Positions 8,881 to 16,863 of a stretch of DNA of 64,000 bases are shown one piece after another. The translations under genes and the position numbers were made by a program. The notes beneath the pieces are model-generated. The model had not been told where the DNA came from. It saw nothing but the letters and a program-made list of their open reading frames with translations, and ran no database searches. How positions within the stretch are numbered: position 1 is the stretch's first letter; every line of letters begins with the position of its first letter. Location: positions 62,001 through 126,000 of the forward strand of contig DASZBJ010000017.1 in the NCBI GenBank assembly GCA_035944115.1, in the 5' to 3' direction. The stretch is from Candidatus Babeliales bacterium (GTDB lineage Bacteria > Babelota > Babeliae > Babelales > Vermiphilaceae).

Positions 8881-9693
8881 ATGAACACAAAAAGCTCAAA
8901 AATATTATTACTAACCTTTGCCCTGTACATCCTACCCGCTCCCCTTTTTGGAGCTAATCCACAACAGCGAAAACTTTTAATGCAACAACGGCTACAACAG
9001 AAGCATGCCAAGGCGCCACGCCTTATTATTAATCCACTGGAACAAATGCTTCTTGAACAGGGTTTAGCCCCTGAATTACTAGAGCAAGAGGTTAAAAGAA
9101 TAAGCTTATTTGAGTCCAAGCGTCAGGCCTCTGCCCCCTCGCAGGGTCAGGCTGCCGTTGATTCATCCGCAGAGCAGGAAAGAAGTCGATGGCATGCCGC
9201 ATTTGCCGTTTTAGCAACAATGAAGCCCGCGACACTAACAGTCACTCTTACAAAAATAGACCAATATGGATGGAACCCATTTCTTGATGCCGTCGCAGAT
9301 GCACCTGTTGATGTGATTGCCACCTTAAAAAACTTTTATGACAATGCAGATATTGATGTCACAACTCTTCGGATCCCTGATGGAAAAAATGCCTTGCAAG
9401 TTGCGCTTCAGATCGACGCCACAGGTAAACCACGTTCTGCAGTCATCAAATATCTAAAAGATGTTATCTTTGGAACAAAGAAAAAGGCTGCCCAACAAGA
9501 AAAAGCGTTTGCAGTCGCTGAGCAGGGAGAGGCCGCAGCAACGCAAGAGGACGAAGATTTCATCAGACTCCTGCAGGCACAAACTTGGGGAGAAGAAATG
9601 CCAAATGAAGAAGAATTGCCTGCCGCGAAACGCGAACAAAAAAAGAAAAAAAAGAACAAGAAGAAGAAAAAACTATCCGAAGAAAAAGAATAG
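8881..9693 (+). CDS. Exported protein with degenerate ankyrin-like repeats and poly-Lys tail
   Basis: Unknown function; 270 residues. A signal peptide ending near LFGA (about residue 25) is preceded by a strong ribosome site (GGAGG, seven bases before the ATG). Residues about 115-190 contain two weak ankyrin-like units (DQYGWNPFLDAV and DGKNALQVAL). The last 25 residues are nearly all Lys, Arg and Glu, encoded by A-rich DNA at 9640-9690. It is monocistronic: a divergent gap separates it from bamA and a hairpin terminator follows at 9719. The basic tail could bind nucleic acid or membrane; that is inference. Confidence 0.75.
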   Translation: MNTKSSKILLLTFALYILPAPLFGANPQQRKLLMQQRLQQKHAKAPRLIINPLEQMLLEQGLAPELLEQEVKRISLFESKRQASAPSQGQAAVDSSAEQERSRWHAAFAVLATMKPATLTVTLTKIDQYGWNPFLDAVADAPVDVIATLKNFYDNADIDVTTLRIPDGKNALQVALQIDATGKPRSAVIKYLKDVIFGTKKKAAQQEKAFAVAEQGEAAATQEDEDFIRLLQAQTWGEEMPNEEELPAAKREQKKKKKNKKKKKLSEEKE

Positions 9694-9718
9694 AAATGGA
9701 CTTACTTACAAAAAATAT

Positions 9719-9751
9719 AAGGCGGCATTACCAACCACAATGTCGCCTTTA
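9719..9751. terminator. Bidirectional hairpin terminator
   Basis: An 11-bp stem AAGGCGGCATT / AATGTCGCCTT (one G-U pair) with a nine-base loop is flanked by A- and T-rich tracts. It separates the plus-strand exported-protein gene from the minus-strand acylphosphatase-like gene and can serve both. Confidence 0.8.
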
Positions 9752-9783
9752 ATTATTGCTATTGGGCCCAGACGGCTATCATC

Positions 9784-10062
9784 TTATTCAATCACTCGAA
9801 AAACACCACGATAATCTTTTGTCCGCACAAATGGCTCTATCTCTATATCTTCCAACATTATTTTTGCAGATCCTTTATGCAAAATATCCACAAATGTATC
9901 CACGGCGTCTTTGGCGCCACAAACAAAAATCCTATATTGATTCTCTTGCGCCAACTGAACAGTACCTTCTAATGACAGATCATGCGCATGCTTTTGTATA
10001 AAAGTACGCAAATCTTCCGGCGCAATATCACCTGAAAATGTAATCTTAAGACATTTATTCAT
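9784..10062 (-). CDS. Acylphosphatase-like protein lacking the catalytic Asn
   Basis: Small cytosolic protein of 92 residues with an acylphosphatase-type alpha/beta pattern. The start is the ATG at 10062 behind AAGGAG. The phosphate-binding loop is present as GDIAPEDLR (residues 11-19), with Arg19 where true acylphosphatases have the catalytic Arg. The strand-loop usually reading GxVxN reads GTVQL (33-37), so the catalytic Asn is replaced by Leu. Acylphosphatases hydrolyse acyl phosphates; this one may be inactive or have another role. Assignment to the fold is moderately sure and the activity is doubtful. Confidence 0.65.
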   Translation of the reverse strand: MNKCLKITFSGDIAPEDLRTFIQKHAHDLSLEGTVQLAQENQYRIFVCGAKDAVDTFVDILHKGSAKIMLEDIEIEPFVRTKDYRGVFRVIE

Positions 10063-10222
10063 TACCAGCTCCTTATTAATCCTACACCTTTTCCACAACT
10101 CGCATCAAAAGCTATCAAATCATGATCTCTTCTGTCAAAAACTGAAACACTAGACTTGCATTTGGTTCATAAGTACAATTAAATTCATCATTTTTTATTA
10201 TCTATTTAGGAATGTATACCCA

Positions 10223-11677
10223 ATGAGTAAACCAACCATTCGTACACGATTTGCCCCATCCCCAACCGGACTTATGCATTTAGGGAATGTCCGAGCTGCC
10301 CTTATGAACTATCTTTTTGCTCAACAAACAGATGGCTCATTCATTGTACGCATTGAAGATACAGACCAGACACGAAATTTCGATCCAGGAGCAAAACAGA
10401 TTCTAACCGACCTTGCATGGCTACAGCTATCATTTGATGAAGGCCCGGGGAAACCTGCTGCTCATAAAGATTATGGTTCTTACTTTCAATCGGAACGAAC
10501 AGCGCTCTATAACGAAAAATTACAGTTCCTGCAAAAAAATGAATCTATTTACCGCTGCTTTTGCACCCAAGAAGAACTAGAAAAAAAACGATTGCGACAA
10601 ATCGCACTCAAACAACCACCTCGTTATGATCGCGCCTGCTTAAAACTATCTCCTTCTGAAATAGCTGCAAAGGTTGCTGCACAAACTCCATTTATTTGGC
10701 GCATGAAGTTAAATCAACAACAATCCGTTACTATTACCGATCTTGGACATGGCCCAACAACATTTGATTTTAATAACTTTTCCGATTTCCCTTTGACGCG
10801 CCAAGATGGAAGCGTCACATTTATGTTTGCTAACTGCGTTGACGATATCGCTATGGAAATCACACACATCTTTCGCGGTAACGATCATTTGAGCAATACT
10901 GCAGGACAAGTGGCTCTGTATATGGCATTTGAAATTCCGCTCCCGGTATACTGGCATTTACCGATGATATGCAATATCGAAGGAAAAAAACTCTCTAAAC
11001 GAGATTTTGGATTTTCACTTAATGATCTGCGTAATTCCGGATTTCTTCCAGAAGCAATTTGCAACTACCTGGCAATTATCGGTGGTGGATCATTTATCAA
11101 CGAAATTATGACGCAAAAAGAACTGATACAATCTGTTCATTTTGATACCATCCACAGCTCAAGTTTTATACGATATGATGTAGAAAAGCTACGTTGGATA
11201 AATCACAAGTGGATTGCCCAATATCCTCATGAAGAGCTTACCGCCCTTGCCCGCCCCTTTTTAGAAAAACAGTTTCCAGCTATTGCAAACATGGATGATG
11301 CTACATTAACTCCACTCATTCAAACCATTAAAACTGATATTCATACGCTCGATGAAATTGATAACGAAATCGCCTTTTATTTTACCCCTCCAACCGTTAC
11401 TCATGCAGATCTAGAGGCAATAATACCAAACGAACATCTGACAAAAATTCTTGCTTTGCTCAAACAGAATATAGAACCAATGACCGATATTACTCTTTGC
11501 TTAAACAATCTAAAAGCTGCTGCAAAAGAACAACAACTCCCCATGAAACTACTGTTTTCTGCGCTGCGGCTCATTTTAACCGGTAAACCAAACGGTATTG
11601 GGATTCAAGAATTAATACAAATGCTTGGAATAAAAGAGACAAAAAAACGCTTTAACCTGTTAACGAGTAACGGATGA
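10223..11677 (+). CDS. gltX: Glutamyl-tRNA synthetase
   Basis: Class I aminoacyl-tRNA synthetase that charges tRNA-Glu. The 484 residues match the family length (about 470-490). The HIGH-type motif appears as PSPTGLMHLGN (residues 11-21), and the KMSKS-type motif as KLSKRDFG at about 256. The C-terminal anticodon-binding region is helical. AGGAATG lies upstream of the ATG. The 3' end overlaps the convergent small gene at 11660 by 18 bases. It could be a non-discriminating form that also charges tRNA-Gln; the sequence alone does not settle this. Confidence 0.96.
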   Translation: MSKPTIRTRFAPSPTGLMHLGNVRAALMNYLFAQQTDGSFIVRIEDTDQTRNFDPGAKQILTDLAWLQLSFDEGPGKPAAHKDYGSYFQSERTALYNEKLQFLQKNESIYRCFCTQEELEKKRLRQIALKQPPRYDRACLKLSPSEIAAKVAAQTPFIWRMKLNQQQSVTITDLGHGPTTFDFNNFSDFPLTRQDGSVTFMFANCVDDIAMEITHIFRGNDHLSNTAGQVALYMAFEIPLPVYWHLPMICNIEGKKLSKRDFGFSLNDLRNSGFLPEAICNYLAIIGGGSFINEIMTQKELIQSVHFDTIHSSSFIRYDVEKLRWINHKWIAQYPHEELTALARPFLEKQFPAIANMDDATLTPLIQTIKTDIHTLDEIDNEIAFYFTPPTVTHADLEAIIPNEHLTKILALLKQNIEPMTDITLCLNNLKAAAKEQQLPMKLLFSALRLILTGKPNGIGIQELIQMLGIKETKKRFNLLTSNG

Positions 11678-11956
11678 TTCGTTCTCTTTATTAATCTTGT
11701 CCCACACATCAGAATCTGGAATCGCAAGTCGATTAGGTAATTTTTTAAAATTTGAAACGATCCCTATCGCCTCAAATTCTTGCATTACGGCAAGAAAATT
11801 CTGCTCATTAGATGCTGGAACAAAAAATTCAAAAATACTTTGATCTATATCCAACGTGCGATCAAAACAAAGATGATCATAGCTATGAAGAATTGCTACA
11901 AAAAACCAACATTCTTTGCGTTTAATAGTCGCTTGATAATAAGAACAATAACTCAT
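11660..11956 (-). CDS. Small conserved hypothetical protein (DUF4911-like)
   Basis: A cytosolic 98-residue protein of unknown function. The central FVAILHSYDHLCFDRTLD segment followed by SIFEFFVP and an amphipathic helix resembles the DUF4911 family, as far as I recall it. No catalytic motif is evident. It is convergent with gltX and overlaps its last 18 bases. It appears to stand alone, facing away from the porin-like gene at 12258. Confidence 0.6.
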   Translation of the reverse strand: MSYCSYYQATIKRKECWFFVAILHSYDHLCFDRTLDIDQSIFEFFVPASNEQNFLAVMQEFEAIGIVSNFKKLPNRLAIPDSDVWDKINKENESSVTR

Positions 11957-12257
11957 AGTAATACATCCTTGTGAAATACACCTTTATATGCAAAGATTAT
12001 ACGATATACTATATCGTCATTACTGGCATGTTGCAAAAAAATGCAATTCACACAGGTTTTCCTAGGATAAGGATATCGATGATAATAAAAAATCTAGCCA
12101 AAATAATAAAACTATATTACACCTTGCCATAAAACAGCTTTTATCATTTCGATTGAAGGGCATAAAGAACAAACCAAATTAAATGAGCAATTGACCTTAT
12201 TACCGCAACGGTGCTATAAGGTAATGATAGGACGACGGAAAGAAAAAAGGATTAAAA
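11957..12257. other. Intergenic region with no gene seen
   Basis: A 301-bp divergent gap between the small gene ending its leader at 11956 and the barrel gene at 12258. It is AT-rich and should hold both promoters. The only structure noticed is a weak inverted pair ATTACC/GGTAAT at about 12201-12225. No open frame with a ribosome site and no RNA signature was seen. Confidence 0.6.
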
Positions 12258-13706
12258 ATGCTAATTACCCCTTCCACTAATAACAAGATCACCCTTTTAT
12301 TACTACTCTTATTAACAAGTCATCACGTAATAGTTGGCTCTATTTCCTCATATTCACGTAATGATACATATCCGATATACACCTCGCTTGACCCACATAC
12401 CTTTCTCAATACGAGAGAGCGGTTACGCCTACAAGATTACATATTAGATACTGATTGGAATGAATGGTTTGGATTCTCCATTTCTCCATTCGCACAAAAT
12501 GCAAATCGTACCACTATCCCACAAACTGCCTTCCCCGGTGACGTTACCCCTGTAACTCCCTTTTGCCAATCAGACTTAGTAGAGGAAACATGTCTCGGTA
12601 ACATAAACGGTCGCTGGAGTATGATCGGTTTACTGTTTGGTAATACTCCTGGATGCTGTCCACTTCCTTCAGTACTACAAACTGCAAAAGATTGCTTATT
12701 TCCTGATTTTATCGGTAAGGGACCACTCACTGATCCACTTTTTATCGATAAAATGGAAAAAATTGGTTTTTTTGATGTATCAATGAAATACCGTAAGCGT
12801 GGCGTGCGTTTTGATTTTAAAGGTCAACTCTCTCATGATTTTGGAGTTTCATTCAACACAGGACTTGCTGACATCTGCCAAACAATAAGTTTTGAAAACC
12901 GAGGCGCAACAACAGGTGCGGTCTCTCCCCAAAACATCAATGGCTGTCGAACTGTTGACACGTGCACACTCAATGAAACGCTCATGAATAATCTTAAAAA
13001 TGTTGCCGCTGAAATTTGTCTTGATATCACTAAATTTCATAAATTCTCTATTGAAGACCTTCGCGGCGGTATCTACTGGCGCCATCCTTATGCAATAAAC
13101 CTAAACCGTGACTCATGGGAAAGTTTTCTACTTATTCCATTCGTGCATATTGAAGCAAGTATCCCTTTGGGAAAAAAACGAGACTTTCATCAGTTTGCTG
13201 CCCTATCATTTGGCAACAATGACCATTTTGCACTCGGTGGATCAACTGGTCTGAATATCCTGTTTTTCGAAACCATCGAAATTGGCGCTGAATTTGGGTA
13301 TACACACTTTTTCAGTCGTGATGTCTGCAGATACCCAATGCCTACAAGTTGCTTCCAAAGTGGTATCTACCCATTCTGCACAAGCGTGAACATACAACCA
13401 GGAGATAACTGGCATTTCGGGCTCAAAATGAATGCGTATCACTTCCTGGGCGATCTCTCATTTTACTTCCAATATATTTTAGTAGAACACCAAGAAGACC
13501 ATATCAGACTAAAAGTATGTGACCCAGCCTTTGTACCTCATAAGCTTGAGCTCTTATCCAACTGGAAGAGCCAACTTGCAAATATAGGATTCAATTATGA
13601 TATTTCTCCAAATATCTCATTAGGATTCCTATGGCAAACTCCATTACCATCAATTAGGACTTATCGAACAACCACAGTAATGCTATCATTTAATGCTGTA
13701 TATTAA
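12258..13706 (+). CDS. Exported porin-like beta-barrel protein
   Basis: Probable outer-membrane protein of 482 residues. A signal peptide with a poly-Leu core (residues about 11-28) is followed by a Cys-containing, loop-rich region (PFCQ, EETC, PGCC, KDCLFPDF). The second half shows alternating polar/hydrophobic strands rich in Gly and aromatics, and ends in AVY, consistent with a barrel. AAAAGG precedes the ATG. The pairs of cysteines suggest disulfide-linked surface loops. No named family was recognised; a Legionella-type barrel or a major porin of this lineage are possible. It lies alone, upstream of rpsU. Confidence 0.7.
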   Translation: MLITPSTNNKITLLLLLLLTSHHVIVGSISSYSRNDTYPIYTSLDPHTFLNTRERLRLQDYILDTDWNEWFGFSISPFAQNANRTTIPQTAFPGDVTPVTPFCQSDLVEETCLGNINGRWSMIGLLFGNTPGCCPLPSVLQTAKDCLFPDFIGKGPLTDPLFIDKMEKIGFFDVSMKYRKRGVRFDFKGQLSHDFGVSFNTGLADICQTISFENRGATTGAVSPQNINGCRTVDTCTLNETLMNNLKNVAAEICLDITKFHKFSIEDLRGGIYWRHPYAINLNRDSWESFLLIPFVHIEASIPLGKKRDFHQFAALSFGNNDHFALGGSTGLNILFFETIEIGAEFGYTHFFSRDVCRYPMPTSCFQSGIYPFCTSVNIQPGDNWHFGLKMNAYHFLGDLSFYFQYILVEHQEDHIRLKVCDPAFVPHKLELLSNWKSQLANIGFNYDISPNISLGFLWQTPLPSIRTYRTTTVMLSFNAVY

Positions 13707-13828
13707 CCACTCCAATAGCCACAAACAGGCATAAAGTGATGGACAATATGACAAAAATACCCTAATATCTTTCTTATTAGTGACGTAATATAAACTGTTT
13801 AAACGTAATAAAAGGCATTGACTCTATT

Positions 13829-14041
13829 ATGTATAAGAAAAAAGCACACGTAGAAGTACCCGTTGGAATGAACGTTGAAAAAGCTATCAGACAACTTAAA
13901 AAGAAAGTTGAACGTGAAGGCGTAGTACGCGATATGAAGCGCACTGTATACTTCGAATCACCAACACAAAAACGCAGAAAACGTTTAGTGCGCGCGATCA
14001 AACAAAATTTAATGCGCATCTCTACACAAAATCTTTTCTAA
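13829..14041 (+). CDS. rpsU: Ribosomal protein bS21
   Basis: Small-subunit ribosomal protein of 70 residues that sits near the 3' end of 16S rRNA. The N-terminal VEVPVGMNVEKAIRQLKKKVEREG and the very basic body with QKRRKRLVRAIKQN are the standard S21 pattern. It heads a short run with rbfA and pilD, so translation-related genes are co-expressed. The start is the only ATG with the family N-terminus. Confidence 0.93.
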   Translation: MYKKKAHVEVPVGMNVEKAIRQLKKKVEREGVVRDMKRTVYFESPTQKRRKRLVRAIKQNLMRISTQNLF

Positions 14042-14075
14042 TTAATCCCCTCATGGGTGGAGCATATTAAAGCAA

Positions 14076-14471
14076 ATGGACAAAAATCCACGGGTTAAAA
14101 CTATTAAGCAGGCCCAAAAAGAAACTCAGATGTATCGAGAGATATCTCGGTTGTTTGCACAAATAACTCGCGATGATTCTCGTCTTGATGGCTTGTTTGT
14201 GAACAGCGTAACCTTATCCCCTGATAAAGGGATGTGCTCCATCAATATTTATACAGCTGCAGGCAAAGAAGCCTTTGATGAACTTAAAAAAATATTAATC
14301 CTCTATAAACCATCATTGCGCAAAGCGCTTGCAGATTCTATAGACGCTCGTCGAGTTCCTGATCTTCTTTTTAAATTCGACCGCCAATTTGATAAAGTTC
14401 AACGGCTGGAAGAACTATTAGAAAAAATTAAAACAGAAGAACCAGAACCAACAGAAGAACCTGTATCATGA
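14076..14471 (+). CDS. rbfA: Ribosome-binding factor A
   Basis: Late assembly factor of the 30S subunit, 131 residues. It has the KH-type order expected: an N-terminal helix (REISRLFAQITRDD), then LDGLFVNSVTLSPDKGMCSINIY, and finally LRKALADSIDARRVPDLLFKFD, which matches the family's conserved segment LR..ia..l.lR.vPel.F..D. It follows rpsU by 34 bases and overlaps pilD by four bases (ATGA), so all three are likely one transcript. Confidence 0.9.
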   Translation: MDKNPRVKTIKQAQKETQMYREISRLFAQITRDDSRLDGLFVNSVTLSPDKGMCSINIYTAAGKEAFDELKKILILYKPSLRKALADSIDARRVPDLLFKFDRQFDKVQRLEELLEKIKTEEPEPTEEPVS

Positions 14472-15217
14472 TGCTTTTCCCCTTCTTTGTATGTTGGGGG
14501 TCATTTTTAAATGTCGTTGCATATCGCTTACTGCATAATGAAAATATAGTGTGGCCACGATCTGCCTGTCCGCACTGTAAAACAGAAATTGCATGGTATG
14601 ATCTTATTCCCGTTATCTCATGGCTTATGCTACGAGGAAAATGTCGTACGTGCCATCAACCAATTTCTATTCTATACCCACTCATTGAGCTGTTTACCGG
14701 TGTATTGTTTACCGCAGCATATATACTCATCTCACACCAATTTTTAATCGCATATTATATTTTTTTCTCTGCTTTGATAGTCACGATCCGCTCTGACTTA
14801 GAAACGATGCTTATATCCCGTTTCGTCACCCTATTTTTAATCCCGCTTGGTCTACTATTTAGCTTTTTTAATGCACTACCTATATCTACCTTAGATAGCC
14901 TACTGGGCGCTCTTTTTGGTTACCTATCCCTCTACATCGTTGCACAAATATTTTGGTGGTGTACAAAGAAAGAAGGAATCGGGGAAGGAGATTTTGAACT
15001 ATTAGCATTCATCGGTTCATTTACCGGTCTTTATGGATGCTGGATGAGCCTAACAATAGGCTCAATCATCGGATCAATTCTCGGATTGCTCTACATGATT
15101 ATAACCAAAAGCGATAGATCTCTAAAAATACCCTTCGGTCCTTTTCTCGCGCTAGGGGCGATCACCTCTGTCCTATTGCAAACATCGCTCGCATCATCGA
15201 TATGGCACCTCTATTAA
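14468..15217 (+). CDS. pilD: Type IV prepilin peptidase / N-methyltransferase
   Basis: Polytopic membrane aspartyl protease that cleaves and N-methylates type IV prepilins. The 249 residues include the cytosolic zinc-type loop with two CxxC pairs (CPHC about residue 35 and CRTC about 60). The first catalytic Asp is in RSDLETMLIS and the second in the GxGD motif, here GEGDFELL. The start ATG overlaps the rbfA stop. The substrate is probably the pilin encoded convergently at 15304, beyond a shared terminator. Confidence 0.93.
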   Translation: MMLFPFFVCWGSFLNVVAYRLLHNENIVWPRSACPHCKTEIAWYDLIPVISWLMLRGKCRTCHQPISILYPLIELFTGVLFTAAYILISHQFLIAYYIFFSALIVTIRSDLETMLISRFVTLFLIPLGLLFSFFNALPISTLDSLLGALFGYLSLYIVAQIFWWCTKKEGIGEGDFELLAFIGSFTGLYGCWMSLTIGSIIGSILGLLYMIITKSDRSLKIPFGPFLALGAITSVLLQTSLASSIWHLY

Positions 15218-15248
15218 ACAATGAACTTTTTCAGATCACGCAAAAACA

Positions 15249-15281
15249 AAAAAAGCGAACTTTTGAAAGTCCGCTTTTTTC
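15249..15281. terminator. Bidirectional terminator between pilD and pilin
   Basis: The arms AAAAAAGCGAACTT and AAGTCCGCTTTTTT form a stem with one internal mismatch and a short TTGA loop. A-tract on one side and T-tract on the other make it usable by both convergent genes. Confidence 0.85.
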
Positions 15282-15303
15282 TATGACCATTTAAAAAACG
15301 TCA

Positions 15304-15798
15304 TTATTGTTCTATGTCATCCTGCACAACAACAATGTTATTGTTATGATCTACCGAGAGGATATCCAATCTTCCATCACCATCAATATCAGCTGCTGCA
15401 AGAATTAGAAACTCTTTATCGCTTACAAACCCTTGTCCAAGGAATGTCGCTTGAGCTCCTAATTTACCAGTAAAATAGTTCTGCCCTTCATGTCCTGAAG
15501 ATATGCCGTAGGTGTAATAAAATTTCTCATTTGCACCACCGCCAGCGTATCCCTCTGGCTGCCATCCAACTCCTCCGCTTCCATTCAACACATCAGAATA
15601 TTTACCATGTTCAGCAAAATATGCTTTTTGCGCTGCATAGATCGAATGTAAGTTCACATACGCCTCTGCTCGTTTTGATTTTGCCAAAAACCGCATACCC
15701 GTTGGTACTGCAATCATTGCAAGAAGCGCAAGAATCGCAATAACCATCATCAACTCAATCAAAGTAAATCCTAACGCCCTATCCATGTATTTCTTCAC
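15304..15798 (-). CDS. Type IV pilin / pseudopilin with DxDxDG C-terminal loop
   Basis: Structural pilin or type II secretion pseudopilin, 164 residues. The prepilin site G-FTLIELMMV (residues 10-19) has the +5 Glu and the hydrophobic N-terminal helix. A predicted globular domain rich in Gly and aromatics follows. Near the C-terminus, DIDGDGRLDIL (about 146-156) has the spacing of a calcium-binding loop, as in dockerin/thrombospondin-3 repeats or GspG-type pilins. It is convergent with pilD, its likely processing enzyme. Whether it builds a pilus, a competence fibre or a secretion pseudopilus is unclear; no assembly ATPase is in the window. Confidence 0.85.
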   Translation of the reverse strand: MKKYMDRALGFTLIELMMVIAILALLAMIAVPTGMRFLAKSKRAEAYVNLHSIYAAQKAYFAEHGKYSDVLNGSGGVGWQPEGYAGGGANEKFYYTYGISSGHEGQNYFTGKLGAQATFLGQGFVSDKEFLILAAADIDGDGRLDILSVDHNNNIVVVQDDIEQ

Positions 15799-15931
15799 GC
15801 CACACCCTTTCTTTTAAGAATTATCCTACAATCACCATACCCAACCATTATCTGATATGGCAACAATTTACGGATGACAACTATTTCTATGCGCAATATA
15901 AACAACTTTTGCTTTTATTAAAAAATGCACA

Positions 15932-16576
15932 TTATCGAAAAATTGTTATGCCGTATTTTTGTTCAAGCATCGAAACTGGATAGGCACCTTGACGCACTAA
16001 ACGTATCATTGGACCGGTGCAATCCAAAATAGTTGAAGGCTGATCCCCCTTATCATCTGAAATATCTGTGACCACATATGGCACTGCCCCCACAATACTC
16101 TGCTCGAGGCCTGCGGCGTTAGTCGGTACTGCCCCTCCGGCGCTATTGGCGCTCGTGGAAAACAGGCCGTCATACAGGGCCAGCAACGACAAGAGCCCCG
16201 CATGCTGAGGAAGGCGCAGTGCAATCGTCCCTTGCAGCCCCTTAACATAATCTGGCGCATCTGGCCTTGCTTTAAACAACAAGGTAAGCGGCCCAGGCCA
16301 GCAACTATCAATAAGCCTTTGTACATCACCTGCCAGCGGCATATCCACAAAATGCGCTATTTTATCTTTAGAACCAATCAATATTAAATAGGGCTTTTCT
16401 GACCGTTGCTTAATCTGATTTAACGCCAAGTAGCCTTGCTGAGAAATCGGGGCTAACAACCCCAATACCGTATCAGTCGAAGTAACCACCGCCGCACTAG
16501 CCGACAACTCTTGTCGCAATTTATCTAATGTTCCTTCTTGAAACCAATGTAGATATTTTTTGTCTATACTTTTCAC
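15932..16576 (-). CDS. tsaC: Threonylcarbamoyl-AMP synthase (YrdC/Sua5 family)
   Basis: Makes threonylcarbamoyl-adenylate from threonine, bicarbonate and ATP, the first step of the t6A37 modification of ANN-decoding tRNAs. The YrdC core is clear: VVTSTDTVLGLLAPIS, IKQRSEKPYLILIG, CWPGPLTLLF and RLP, then FSTSANSAGGAVPT. I favour the GTG at 16576, preceded by AAGG, giving about 214 residues; a TTG at 16603 would add nine. It stands alone on the minus strand. Confidence 0.9.
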   Translation of the reverse strand: MKSIDKKYLHWFQEGTLDKLRQELSASAAVVTSTDTVLGLLAPISQQGYLALNQIKQRSEKPYLILIGSKDKIAHFVDMPLAGDVQRLIDSCWPGPLTLLFKARPDAPDYVKGLQGTIALRLPQHAGLLSLLALYDGLFSTSANSAGGAVPTNAAGLEQSIVGAVPYVVTDISDDKGDQPSTILDCTGPMIRLVRQGAYPVSMLEQKYGITIFR

Positions 16577-16863
16577 ACAGCAACCTTTTATTTTTACAAA
16601 CAACTTTTCAGCTTGAAATCAAAAACCAAAGAAAATATCATCCATACATAGCAAACAAAGGGATTTTGGCAGTTTTCATGCATTCCAAAAATTATCTACG
16701 ATTCCACCATATAATTTCTTGTTTGACATTTTTGACATCTGCTTATACCCTTACTTCATACAGTATACAATAATTACGTTTTACTCCCTTTTCTTACTGA
16801 ATTTTTAACGTAAAACAACAATTATTGCTATTGATTCTATTTATAACATTTTTTGGAGTTTTC

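Noticed and set aside
9461-9814. Plus-strand open frame overlapping the end of the gene at 8881
   Set aside because: It is the +1 frame of an A-rich Lys-coding tract and runs across a terminator; kept only as a possible slippage product.
13777-14019. Minus-strand open frame opposite rpsU
   Set aside because: bS21 on the plus strand is a clear family match; the opposite frame is its shadow.
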